Source of the DNA: Thermoproteus uzoniensis 768-20
GTDB lineage: Archaea > Thermoproteota > Thermoprotei > Thermoproteales > Thermoproteaceae
Assembly: GCF_000193375.1 (NCBI RefSeq)
Contig: NC_015315.1
Coordinates: 310,001 to 374,000, forward strand
Direction: 5' to 3'
Length of the DNA: 64,000 nt
Below the pieces are notes generated by a model. It was not told the origin of the DNA and ran no database searches. It was given only the letters and a program-made list of their open reading frames with translations. Positions 33,040 to 41,679 of this stretch are shown here, in pieces (within the stretch, counting starts at the first letter, position 1; every line of letters begins with the position of its first letter). A program made the position numbers and the translations under genes.

Positions 33040-33857
33040 GGCGCCGCCGCTCTCAGCACCTCGGAGGCTTTTTTGCCCTCGTAGACTATCTGGCCCAACA
33101 ATTTGCCGAACTCGACGGCGTTCTTCCTCTGCCACACGTTTCTGCCCACCGCTACGCCCAAGGCGCCGGCGCTGATGACCTCCTCCACCTGCCTCAAGAA
33201 CTCCTCGTCCGTCTTGGTCTTAGGGCCTCCTGACATGAGCACCGGCACCCTGCCGGCGGCTCTAACGGCCCAGGCGAACGTCTTGGGATCTCCCGTATAC
33301 TTTATCTTCATGGCGTCGGCTCCCAGCTCCAGCGCGATTCTGGCCGCATACGCCACGACTTCGGGGTGGTGCTCGTTACCGTTGTACTTCGTGTCGACCT
33401 TGCCCCCTCTCGGGTAGGACCACACGACAAGCGGTATGTCGAATTTCGAGGCGTCCTTCTTGATCTGGGCCAGGTACTCTATCTGTTTCCACTCGTAGTC
33501 GCTACCGGCATATATCGTGAAGCCCACCGCGCTCGCGCCGAGGCTCACCGCCTCCTCGACGGTGCAGTTAGGCGCCGATATAGGCGCGCCGTTGTAGAGC
33601 GACGTCTTGCCGTTGAGCTTGAGTATTAGCGGCACGCTCCCGTCGTAGTACTTCTCGGCTATACCTCTCTGGAACACGACGCCGTCGAACCCCGCGTCGC
33701 GCGCTATCTTCAATATATACTCCGGATCTACGGAGTCCGGGTTCTCTAGGAAGTCCGTGGGGCCGTGCTCTATGCCGTGGTCGTACGCCAACACTATCGA
33801 GTGACCTCTCCTGGCGAATATAGACTTGAACTTTTCCGTTAACGTGTATGTCCGCAT
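33036..33857 (-). CDS. fba: archaeal class I fructose-bisphosphate aldolase
   Basis: A DhnA-type class IA aldolase (273 residues). Seen are AYDHGIEHGP with the catalytic Asp, VVWSYPRGG with the catalytic Tyr and MKIKYTG with the Schiff-base Lys. It cleaves or forms fructose 1,6-bisphosphate. First gene of fba-pfp, the pair known from T. tenax, so the upper glycolysis and gluconeogenesis steps are co-expressed. A TATA box lies 21-30 bases upstream of the ATG. Confidence 0.96.
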   Translation of the reverse strand: MRTYTLTEKFKSIFARRGHSIVLAYDHGIEHGPTDFLENPDSVDPEYILKIARDAGFDGVVFQRGIAEKYYDGSVPLILKLNGKTSLYNGAPISAPNCTVEEAVSLGASAVGFTIYAGSDYEWKQIEYLAQIKKDASKFDIPLVVWSYPRGGKVDTKYNGNEHHPEVVAYAARIALELGADAMKIKYTGDPKTFAWAVRAAGRVPVLMSGGPKTKTDEEFLRQVEEVISAGALGVAVGRNVWQRKNAVEFGKLLGQIVYEGKKASEVLRAAAP

Positions 33858-33877
33858 AGTGTGCGTGGCAATGCGAG

Positions 33878-33887
33878 TATTTAACCT
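33878..33887 (-). promoter_or_regulatory. TATA box of fba-pfp
   Basis: GGTTAAATA on the minus strand, 21-30 bases upstream of the fba ATG at 33857. Confidence 0.55.
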
Positions 33888-33971
33888 TTATAGCATCACA
33901 TTACTTATCGTTAGCTTGTAATAGTCTGAGTATACTCAAGCATACTCACCGCAGGTGAGCGACGTATATAA

Positions 33972-34514
33972 ATGCAACGCGGGGACTGGCCAGTGGAGAA
34001 TATAGCTCTCATAGTCCTTGACGCGGTACGGTGGGACTATTCGGCCCCCCTCGACTGGCCGTCCAGCTGGGGGTTCGAGAAATATGAGGCGTGGACCACG
34101 GCGCCGTGGACTCCGCCGGCCCACGTCTCTACGTTCACCGGGCTCTATCCGTCGGAGCACGAGGTGCACGAGCCCGGCAGATGGATCGGGTAGAACTGGC
34201 TAAACGTGACTAGGGAACGCGCCGCCCTCTTCATGACGCGTGCGCGCGGCGGGCACGGCTACTGGCTCTACGACGGGCTGATCGCAGTCCCGTTGTGAAT
34301 CGAGTCGATGAGGCAGATTAAGCTGAGGGAGCCGGTGAGCTTGACCGCGGTGTCCCTCCTAATCCTGAACCTGGCCGACGGGCTAGACATAGGGCAGAGA
34401 CAGCCTTTAGCCGAGTCCTATGGGCCTTTGATAACGCCTGCCCGGAGGCAGTTCGTGGATTCTATAGATAAAATAAGAGAATTATATGGATATAAATCTA
34501 GAGAATTTCGATAA
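33972..34514 (+). pseudogene. broken sulfatase/alkaline-phosphatase superfamily gene
   Basis: One reading frame with two internal stops, TAG 34191-34193 and TGA 34296-34298, ending TAA at 34512-34514. The first part holds the N-terminal signature of the superfamily: IALIVLDAVRWD with the metal-binding Asp and the nucleophile loop WTPPAHVSTFTGLYPSEH. The later parts look like the family's C-terminal region. At about 180 codons it is far shorter than an intact member (about 400-500), so the middle has been deleted. A GTATATAAAT box overlaps the ATG at 33972, so the ancestral start was probably GTG 33993. Confidence 0.75.
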
Positions 34515-34528
34515 AGAGCTCCCGCCTT

Positions 34529-34537
34529 AACTGTTAT
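34529..34537 (+). promoter_or_regulatory. TATA box of the glycoside hydrolase gene
   Basis: TGTTATATT, centred about 28 bases upstream of the ATG at 34561. Confidence 0.5.
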
Positions 34538-34560
34538 ATTTGCCAGCTGGCCGAACAACC

Positions 34561-36444
34561 ATGTTTATACTCGGGGTTAACTACTGGCCCCGGAAACACA
34601 ATATAAAGATGTGGAAGGAGTGGAACCCCGAAGATATAAGGGAGGACCTAGACACGATGAAGGACCTCGGCATAAGGGCGTTGAGGTTCTTCATACTCGC
34701 CGAGGATTTCTTCGACTCCTACGGCGGAGTGTCGAGCGAAGCGCTCGCCAAGCTGAGGCATTTCATGGATATGTTGGCCGAACGCGGGCTGTTGGGCTAC
34801 CCGACGCTGATTGTAGGCCACATGTCGGGGCGCAACTGGGCGATACCGTGGGCGCCGGACTGGGACATCTACGCGCCTCAGGCGGTCGAGCGGGGCGTGA
34901 GAGCCGTCCTCGAGGTCGTCAAGGCGCTTAGGGACCACAAGGCTCTCGGCGGCTGGATCCTAAGCAACGAACTCAGCCTAGTGAAGGCGGCTAGGAGCAG
35001 ATACGAGGCTCTGAGCCTCCTCAGGGCGTACTCCTCAGCCATAAAGTCTGCGGACCCGGCGCATCCCTTCTCCTCGGGGGACGTCTCCAGCTCGTATCTC
35101 CAAGAGGCGCCTAACGTGAAGGGGCTGGTTGACTGGGTCGGGCCGCACATATACCGCTACGATACGAACCTCGTACGGCACGGGTACCTCTATCCGGCGT
35201 TCGTCGAGCTCTTCTCAAACGACGGCGATATGCCCGTCCTCCTGGAGGAGTTCGGCTTCAGCACATATCAATTCTCGGAGGAGCAACACGCCAACTTCAT
35301 AAACGACGTGTTGTGGTCGGCGCTGGCCCACGGCGCCTTCGGCGCCTTTATCTGGTGCTTCTCCGACTTCTCCCAAGAGGGCGATCCGCCGTACGAGTGG
35401 AGGCTTCTTGAGCTCGGCTTCGGCCTCGTGAGGGCTGACGGCACCTTGAAGCCCGCGGCTACCGCAGTCAAGAAGTTCTCGCAAGATCTGAAGAGGCTCG
35501 AGGAGATAGGGCTCGGCGACCGCTTCAAGAGGCCGGAGGCGCAGGCGTCTGTCGTCGTTCCGTTCTACATGTATAGGGACTACGAGTTCGTGTACCAAGG
35601 CTGGCGCAACGAGCCTGGGCTCAAGCCTGCGTTGATGGGGCTGACCCTCGGCTTCATGTCGGGCCTTCGCATATCCTCCGTATATGAGCTGTCGAGGGAG
35701 AGGCTGAGGCAGAAGAGGCTCCTTGTGTTCCCCTCTGCGCCCACCGCGCTGGCGACTACTTGGCGCCTGGCCTACGAGATAGCCAACTCGGGCGGCTTGG
35801 TATACGCCTCGTTCTTCAGAAGCTTCGGCAACGTCGCCCCTATCACACACGACGCGGCCACTCACCTCTGGCGGGAGCTGTTCGGCGTAGAGAACGCCCT
35901 TCTGCCCGGAAGCGTCGGCGTACGCTACGGCGGGATCTTCAGAGTCAAATTCGTCGCGGATTTCGGCCCTATCAGATCCGGCGAGGAGTTGGAGTTCGCC
36001 CTCGACGCGCCGGTGTACACCTACGCGGTAAAGCCAGTAGACGCGGAGGTAGTCGCGGTGGATCACAAGAACAGGCCCGTCGTATTGGCGAGAAAAGGCG
36101 CCGTCCTGTCGGTGATCCCGTTCGAGCTGATGCTCGCCTACATGGAACACGTGGACTGGCTGAGGGGGTACCACAGGATCTACGCTGCGCTGGCCCAGAT
36201 GGCGGGTCTGGACATACCCTACTACTCGACCGATCCGAGGGTAGAGCTGTCGAGGTTCGAGGGGAAGGACGGCGACTTGGTCATAGCCATAAACCACTCC
36301 TACGAGGCGGTGACGGCGGCCGTGGTCGCGCGCGGGGTTAAGTCGGTCGAGGCGGTGGCCGGCTCCGGCTCTGTCGAGGGGACCGAGCCCATAAGCCTCA
36401 AGCTCGGCCCCAAACAAGCCGTGGCCTTTTTGGTCAAGCGGTAG
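34561..36444 (+). CDS. glycoside hydrolase, GH5-like TIM barrel
   Basis: A 627-residue cytoplasmic glycosidase. The N-terminal TIM barrel (about 1-320) has the clan GH-A pattern: acid/base Glu in WILSNELS and nucleophile Glu in LLEEFGFS. The remaining 300 residues resemble a beta-galactosidase-like trimerisation/beta-sandwich pair. Substrate could be a beta-mannoside, beta-glucoside or beta-galactoside. ATG 34561 is preferred over the upstream TTG 34540 from TATA spacing. The end overlaps nth by 11 bases. Confidence 0.82.
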   Translation: MFILGVNYWPRKHNIKMWKEWNPEDIREDLDTMKDLGIRALRFFILAEDFFDSYGGVSSEALAKLRHFMDMLAERGLLGYPTLIVGHMSGRNWAIPWAPDWDIYAPQAVERGVRAVLEVVKALRDHKALGGWILSNELSLVKAARSRYEALSLLRAYSSAIKSADPAHPFSSGDVSSSYLQEAPNVKGLVDWVGPHIYRYDTNLVRHGYLYPAFVELFSNDGDMPVLLEEFGFSTYQFSEEQHANFINDVLWSALAHGAFGAFIWCFSDFSQEGDPPYEWRLLELGFGLVRADGTLKPAATAVKKFSQDLKRLEEIGLGDRFKRPEAQASVVVPFYMYRDYEFVYQGWRNEPGLKPALMGLTLGFMSGLRISSVYELSRERLRQKRLLVFPSAPTALATTWRLAYEIANSGGLVYASFFRSFGNVAPITHDAATHLWRELFGVENALLPGSVGVRYGGIFRVKFVADFGPIRSGEELEFALDAPVYTYAVKPVDAEVVAVDHKNRPVVLARKGAVLSVIPFELMLAYMEHVDWLRGYHRIYAALAQMAGLDIPYYSTDPRVELSRFEGKDGDLVIAINHSYEAVTAAVVARGVKSVEAVAGSGSVEGTEPISLKLGPKQAVAFLVKR

Positions 36445-37093
36445 GCTTGCCTGGCCAGGGACAGAGATCTCTCACGGGGCACTCACCGCAACGCGGCGAT
36501 CTGGCCCTGCAGTAGTCCCTACCGAACTGTATGAGCTTCAGGTGGACCTCGAGGTACCTCTCGGGAGGCAGACGCTCCATGAACCACCTGCTTATCTCGC
36601 CGTATCTCTTCCCTATGCCCCAACGCCGCGCGATCCTGGTTATGTGAGTGTCCACGGGAAACGCGGGCTTGCCCAAGTTGGCCAACACGACGTCGGCCGT
36701 CTTCTCGCCGACGCCCGGCAACGACGTTAGGAAGCGCCGGGCCTCCTCCACGTCCATATCCGCTATCCTGGACAGATCCACGTCGGAGAGCGATCTGGAG
36801 AGCTCTATCAGCTTCCTGGCCCTGACTCTATGCATCCCCGCAGGCCTTATAAGCTCCGCAAGCCTTTCCTCGCCGAGAGAGAGCAGGGCCTGCGGAGTTA
36901 TCCGCCCCACAGCGTTCTTGAGGTTGTAATATGCGCGGAACGCGTTCCTGTCCGTGGTGTTCTGCGTCAGTACCACGGCCACCAGCAACTCGAAGACGTC
37001 CACGCCGGCGCGCCGCAACACAGGCGCCACGAACTCGTCCTCCCTAAGCTTGACGAATTCGGCGACTCTCTCCACGATTCGCACATCAGGCAT
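36434..37093 (-). CDS. nth: endonuclease III-family DNA glycosylase
   Basis: A 219-residue HhH-GPD glycosylase. Helix-hairpin-helix LPGVGEKTADVV carries the catalytic Lys, VDTHITRIARRWG the catalytic Asp, and the C terminus has the 4Fe-4S Cys cluster C-x6-C-x2-C-x5-C (CRARSPRCGECPVRDLC). Lys plus Asp indicates a bifunctional glycosylase/AP lyase acting on oxidised pyrimidines, though thymine mismatch enzymes such as Pa-MIG are close relatives. Confidence 0.92.
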   Translation of the reverse strand: MPDVRIVERVAEFVKLREDEFVAPVLRRAGVDVFELLVAVVLTQNTTDRNAFRAYYNLKNAVGRITPQALLSLGEERLAELIRPAGMHRVRARKLIELSRSLSDVDLSRIADMDVEEARRFLTSLPGVGEKTADVVLANLGKPAFPVDTHITRIARRWGIGKRYGEISRWFMERLPPERYLEVHLKLIQFGRDYCRARSPRCGECPVRDLCPWPGKPTA

Positions 37094-37165
37094 TTCGGCA
37101 GAAGCTCATCGGGTAATAACCTTTATCTGACCCATGGCGTTTTTAACTCGGCGTCTCGACCTCGC

Positions 37166-37654
37166 GTGGAGTTAGCCGTTGGGCTGACGGAGGGGGGCAA
37201 GATCTATATCAGGCGGAGCGACCTCGAAAGGACTGCGAGGAGGATAGGCCTCACCGCTGACGAGCTGGCGGCGAGGCTGGGCGCCAGGCCCGAACAGGCC
37301 GGGAGAGGCGTGCGGTACGTCATCGAGGACGGATGGGGCCTTGTCTTGAGCAAGTTGCTGGAGCTCGAGGAGAGGGTATCGCGGCTGGAGGGCCGGCGCG
37401 TTGAGGGCGCCGACTTCGACCAAATCTTGGACGTTGCCATAAAACACTCGGCGGGCCCAACGGGCTACGCGCCTCTGAAGGCCGTGAAGGACTTCGTCAC
37501 GAGCAAGCTGGGGCTCTCCGAGGCAGAGTTTGTCGAGAGACTGGCCCGACTTTTGGCGGAGCGGCGTGGGAAGTATGTATTGCTCGAGGGAGGAGACGAA
37601 AAGGTCTACGTAAACGGCAGAGGGTACGGCTATATAAAGAAGACAGGGGTATAG
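37166..37654 (+). CDS. unknown DNA-binding-like protein with coiled coil
   Basis: A 162-residue protein, unrecognised. The frame is open much further upstream (antisense to nth), but GTG 37166 lies about 20 bases after a TTTTTAAC box and begins the protein-like part. Residues 15-40 resemble a helix-turn-helix (RSDLERTARRIGLTADELAARLG), 60-78 form a short coiled coil (LELEERVSRLEGR), and the C-terminal part has another helix pair and a beta wing. It could be a regulator of the adjacent ATPase gene. Confidence 0.6.
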   Translation: MELAVGLTEGGKIYIRRSDLERTARRIGLTADELAARLGARPEQAGRGVRYVIEDGWGLVLSKLLELEERVSRLEGRRVEGADFDQILDVAIKHSAGPTGYAPLKAVKDFVTSKLGLSEAEFVERLARLLAERRGKYVLLEGGDEKVYVNGRGYGYIKKTGV

Positions 37655-37701
37655 GAAGGGTATTACCTATCTCCTTTAATTACGGCCTCGCTGGACGTTA
37701 C

Positions 37702-38457
37702 GTGTCGTGCGCTATACCGTCTTGGCCGGTCGCCAGACGCGACGCGAAGCTGGCTGGCAGGCGGTGGGCCCAGGCCCTCGAGGAGCTCGAAGAGCTCGCC
37801 TCCAGATACCCGCTGTCTGCGTTGATAGGAAGAGCCGGGATGGGCAAGACGCAGGTTCTGTACGCCCTCTGCGAGAGGATCGACTGTATATACATCGACG
37901 CCACGGAGTTCCCAGAGAGGAATCTGGCCTACATGGCGGCGGTCGTAGCTTGGAGGCTCGCGGCGAGGTCCACAGCCCGATCTAAGGTAGTCGACGTGTA
38001 CAGGCGGTACGGCTTCCAGGGGCTCCTCTCGTTGGCCCAAGGAGACCCCTCGTGGACCCTCTCCGCGGCGTTGGATCTAGCCCCCGGCAGGGTTGTGGTG
38101 GCCCTAGACGAGTGGATGCCGAGCCCGGAGGATCCGCAGTTCTTCCAAGCCGCCTCGGCCCTCCACAGAATAAGGAACATGGGCCTCGATAGGGCCGGAT
38201 TCGTGGTGTCGTTTCTGCCCGAGGTCTACGAGAAGCTCGCGTCGAAGATCCCGCCGCTGGGCAATATACTAACCGCCGTATCCGTCCAGCTACCCGACGT
38301 GTTGACCGAGGAGGACGCCGAGGAGATCGCCGCGGCATACTGCCCGGAGAGGACCAAGGCGGCTGTGTCTCTGCTGAGGACTAGGCCCGACATCACCGTG
38401 AGGGAGCTACTGATGGCCATGTCTGCGACTAAGGAGGTCGAGATACCAATAGAGTAG
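37702..38457 (+). CDS. archaeal AAA/STAND-type ATPase
   Basis: A 251-residue P-loop ATPase: Walker A IGRAGMGKTQ at about residues 42-51 and Walker B VVVALDEW near 132-139, followed by a sensor-like region (AGFVVSFLP) and a small helical lid. It resembles archaeal ATPases of the MNS/STAND class in size but lacks the usual C-terminal winged helix. Start GTG at 37702, 47 bases after the preceding gene, probably the same transcript. Confidence 0.7.
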   Translation: MSCAIPSWPVARRDAKLAGRRWAQALEELEELASRYPLSALIGRAGMGKTQVLYALCERIDCIYIDATEFPERNLAYMAAVVAWRLAARSTARSKVVDVYRRYGFQGLLSLAQGDPSWTLSAALDLAPGRVVVALDEWMPSPEDPQFFQAASALHRIRNMGLDRAGFVVSFLPEVYEKLASKIPPLGNILTAVSVQLPDVLTEEDAEEIAAAYCPERTKAAVSLLRTRPDITVRELLMAMSATKEVEIPIE

Positions 38458-38488
38458 GTTGAGAAACAGGATCGGTATCTGCGAGGAG

Positions 38489-39232
38489 TCAGCCCTCTGG
38501 CAACGACGGGGGCGGTAGCGTTATTTGTATATTTCCACATACGCAGTAGGTAGGGCTCCAGGACTTATAGCTAGGCAAACCTGTGGGGTAAATCCACTGG
38601 CCAGTGACGCCGTCTATGGCTATCCAGGGATAGCTTACCAACGCCGTGCTGCCGGGGCAGTAGTAGTTTGCGTGTACTGACGTGGTCTGCACTGCTGCGT
38701 AGCGGTGGGACGGTGAATAGTACGTAGTGCCCGGCGCGTTTGTCTGACATACTGTAACGTTGTTATTTGTATCAACCCAACCGGCGGGGAGAACGTCCGC
38801 AACTCCCTGTCCTAGATTCACGGCGAAGTACCCAGCGGCATATGTCGACGCCGCTCATGTGCCAAGCCAGTACCACGATACTCCATAATAGCTATACAGC
38901 ACTACCGCGTCCAGCGGTTGCGCCGTCTCTATAACCACTTTATACACCCTACCTCCAGCCTTCACGATCTCCGTCGCGTTTCCGTTGAGCGGTATGTGGT
39001 ATTCGCCGTCTGCCGATGCAACCATTACCGTTCTGGAGGACACTTCGCGGCCGGTGGCTACATCGTACACCTCGAAGCTGAGCGTGGGCTGCGGGGCTCC
39101 TCTGGGCAACACCACCGCGTACAAGCGCCCGCCGTCCTCCACGACCGCGACCGTGCGGTTGACGAGCGCCTCCAGCGGAGTGCCCCGCAGAGCCGATCTA
39201 CTGAGGTAATGCACGTTGCTTTGAGCAAGCAT
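38489..39232 (-). pseudogene. gene of unknown function split by one in-frame TGA
   Basis: Two open stretches, 38855-39232 and 38489-38854, lie in the same frame and are separated only by a TGA at 38855-38857. The upstream part (125 codons) is beta-rich with a YSYYGVSWYWLGT end; the sequence continues past the stop as AASTYAAGYFAVNLGQG and ends with a Cys-containing, Tyr/Pro/Ser-rich domain (CQTNAPGTTYY, CVCGN). It resembles extracytoplasmic proteins but no signal peptide is left. Either a recent nonsense mutation or a sequencing error. Confidence 0.65.
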
Positions 39233-39401
39233 CGCTCTTGCCCTAGATGCTAGTATTCACCGTTATATACATTTCCTGGGCTTCTTTATTATTTTTCAAC
39301 TTGGACAATAGGCTAAGTTATTATAGTATTTACTCTAATCATCGCAGAACGGGTGTTCGGAAGCCGTCAACGACCGCGTCGGCCGCACGTTCGACGGAAT
39401 C

Positions 39402-39416
39402 GATATATAGTTTTAT
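39402..39416 (+). promoter_or_regulatory. TATA box of the M32 carboxypeptidase gene
   Basis: GATATATAGTTTTATT, with its TATATA centred about 25 bases upstream of the ATG at 39431. Confidence 0.6.
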
Positions 39417-39430
39417 TGGAACGCGGCTCT

Positions 39431-40909
39431 ATGGAGATTAAATCGTCTACGGTCAAGGAGATCTTGGAGCGCTACAAGACTATCTGGGCGCTCAACCACG
39501 CCAGCGGCGTGTTGGGCTGGGACCGAGAAGTCTACATGCCGGAGGAGGGAATCGGCGGGAGGTCGCTGGCCGCCGCCGAGATAGCTAAACTTATCCAGAA
39601 GCTGATGCTGGACGAGTCGTTTGTCAAGCTGATAGACAAGGCCAAGGAGGAGAGGGACCTCACCGACGACGAGAGGGGCATAATCCGCATGCTCGAGAGG
39701 GATCTCAAGTTCTACAGGAGGGTGCCTCCCGAGATTGTCGCCGAATTCGCCAAGACGACCAGCGAGGCCTTCGTCGCCTGGCGCACTGCCAAGGAGAAGG
39801 CCGACTTCAAGATCTTCGCGCCGTATCTGGAGAGGATCGTGGAGCTGACCAGAGTGATAGCGGATAAGCTGGGGTACGACGAGCATCCCTACGACGCCCT
39901 CCTCGACCTATACGAGGAGGGCTTGACGTCGCGGGACGTCGACTCGATATTCTCGGTGCTGGAGCCCGGGATAAGGCGCCTCCTAGGCAGGCTCGAGGCC
40001 AGAGGGTGGCCTAGGTCGCATCCCCTAGAGGAGGAGCCCTACGACAGACAGAGCATGGAGGCCGCCATAAGGGAGGTCTTGGGCCTCATAGGGTATCCCC
40101 AAAGGCGGTTCAGGTTAGACGTGTCGCCGCACCCCTTCACTACGGGCTTGGCCTCGCCGTTTGACGTGAGGATAACCGTCAGATATCCGCCCAGGGACTT
40201 CAGAGAGCCCTTGTTCTCGGCCATCCACGAGTTCGGCCACGCGCTATACGAGTTGCAGATAGACGAGAGCTACGCGTTCACTCCCATCGGCACTGGCGTC
40301 TCGCTAGGGGTGCACGAGTCGCAGTCTAGGTTCTGGGAGAATATAGTCGGCAGATCGAGGGGCTTCACGGCCCACATAGCGCCTATACTGAGGAGGCACC
40401 TCCCCTTCCTCTCCAAATACTCCGACGACGACCTCTACTACTACTTCAACATAGTGCGGCCCAGCCTGATAAGGACCGAGGCGGACGAGGTCACCTACAA
40501 CCTACACATACTGCTCCGCTACAGGCTAGAGAGGCTCATGGTGGCCGGGGAGGTCAAAGTCGCCGATCTGCCGGCTCTCTGGAACGACGAGATGGAGAAG
40601 CTCCTCGGCATAAGGCCCAAGAACGATGCTGAGGGCGTGCTCCAGGACATACACTGGTCCCACGGAAGCATAGGGTATTTCCCCACGTACACTTTGGGCA
40701 ACGTGATAGCGGCCCAGATACGCCACGCCTTCGGCACTCTCGAGGAGGCCGTGGCCGCCGGGAGATTCGCCGAGATCAAAGAGTGGCTACGCGAGAAGAT
40801 ACACAGATGGGGCGCCGTGTATCCGCCGAAGGAGCTTGTGAGGCGCGCGACCGGCGAGACGTACAATCCGACCTACCTACTAAACTATCTAGAGAATAAA
40901 TATAAATAA
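39431..40909 (+). CDS. thermostable carboxypeptidase 1, family M32
   Basis: A 492-residue M32 metallocarboxypeptidase (Taq/Pfu carboxypeptidase family). The zinc site HEFGHALYE is in SAIHEFGHALYELQ with the third ligand Glu in GVHESQSRFWEN. Family motifs HPF, IRTEADE(V) and GYFPTYTLGN are present. It removes C-terminal residues from peptides in the cytoplasm. The frame continues to 39353, but the TATA box fits only the ATG at 39431. The end overlaps the convergent permease gene by 25 bases. Confidence 0.95.
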   Translation: MEIKSSTVKEILERYKTIWALNHASGVLGWDREVYMPEEGIGGRSLAAAEIAKLIQKLMLDESFVKLIDKAKEERDLTDDERGIIRMLERDLKFYRRVPPEIVAEFAKTTSEAFVAWRTAKEKADFKIFAPYLERIVELTRVIADKLGYDEHPYDALLDLYEEGLTSRDVDSIFSVLEPGIRRLLGRLEARGWPRSHPLEEEPYDRQSMEAAIREVLGLIGYPQRRFRLDVSPHPFTTGLASPFDVRITVRYPPRDFREPLFSAIHEFGHALYELQIDESYAFTPIGTGVSLGVHESQSRFWENIVGRSRGFTAHIAPILRRHLPFLSKYSDDDLYYYFNIVRPSLIRTEADEVTYNLHILLRYRLERLMVAGEVKVADLPALWNDEMEKLLGIRPKNDAEGVLQDIHWSHGSIGYFPTYTLGNVIAAQIRHAFGTLEEAVAAGRFAEIKEWLREKIHRWGAVYPPKELVRRATGETYNPTYLLNYLENKYK

Positions 40910-41679
40910 TATCTGATTACTTTATCAATTTTAAATATTAATATAATCGATGAAATTGATAAAATATAATCTATAGTTAAGACTATAGCGGGATCGAGGG
41001 GCCACGAGCCTGTCCCTGCATAGATCGTGGGCGCTATTACGTACTGGAGCGGCGACAGCAGGAGGATGCGCGCTATCTCTTTAGGCAGTGCCGTGGGCGG
41101 GATAATCCCGCCCATGAGAGGCACCACTAGCTGGAACGCGAGCCCGACCACCCAAGTGTTCTCCGTCATGTTCATGAGGTATAAAGCCGCCACGCCTACA
41201 GCCAACGAGAACGCCATGAGGGGTGGAATCGCCGCGGCGAAGAGCAATGGCTGTTCTAGCTTGGGCGTCCCGCCGAATATCAACGAGAATATGGCCAACA
41301 ACATGGCCGAATCGACCGTTGACCATATCGACGAGTCGACGAAGAGCCATGGGAGCAACACCGAGGCGAGGCCTCCGCGCGCCGCCAGTATCTGCTCAGC
41401 TAAGCCGCCTCTGAGGCTGGGTCTGGCCTCTGCGGCGGCCCATACCGGCTCGGAGTATAGGAAGTAGGTCAGGAAAGTCCAAAACATATATCTGTCGATC
41501 CTTGCCCTAGCTACGCCGTACCAAGACATGGCTATTATCGCGGCTATCAGCCAAAGCGACATCGATACGGAGCCCGAGACGACTCTCTGCCAGGCGCGTG
41601 TGTTGAGACGCGAGAACCTAAGATACTCCCTGGCCAGCTCGCGTAGGAGGGCCCTAGACGATCCCGCGACGTCTTGCAT
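40885..41679 (-). CDS. ABC-2 type permease
   Basis: A 264-residue membrane protein with six hydrophobic segments in the ABC-2 layout and a cytoplasmic N-terminal helix. It overlaps the preceding permease gene by 26 bases, so the two probably form a heterodimeric exporter. No ATPase subunit gene is in the vicinity. The last 25 codons lie in an AT-rich pocket rich in Ile and Lys. Confidence 0.78.
   Translation of the reverse strand: MQDVAGSSRALLRELAREYLRFSRLNTRAWQRVVSGSVSMSLWLIAAIIAMSWYGVARARIDRYMFWTFLTYFLYSEPVWAAAEARPSLRGGLAEQILAARGGLASVLLPWLFVDSSIWSTVDSAMLLAIFSLIFGGTPKLEQPLLFAAAIPPLMAFSLAVGVAALYLMNMTENTWVVGLAFQLVVPLMGGIIPPTALPKEIARILLLSPLQYVIAPTIYAGTGSWPLDPAIVLTIDYILSISSIILIFKIDKVIRYYLYLFSR

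Noticed and set aside
34191-34193. Pyrrolysine or selenocysteine recoding as an explanation for the in-frame TAG and TGA codons in broken genes.
   Set aside because: Thermoproteales are not known to use either, and the sulfatase relic also lacks its middle, so decay is simpler.
39247-39441. Plus-strand 64-codon frame with hydrophobic start before the M32 gene.
   Set aside because: It overlaps the M32 promoter and start codon and shows no promoter of its own; likely noise in an AT-rich spacer.
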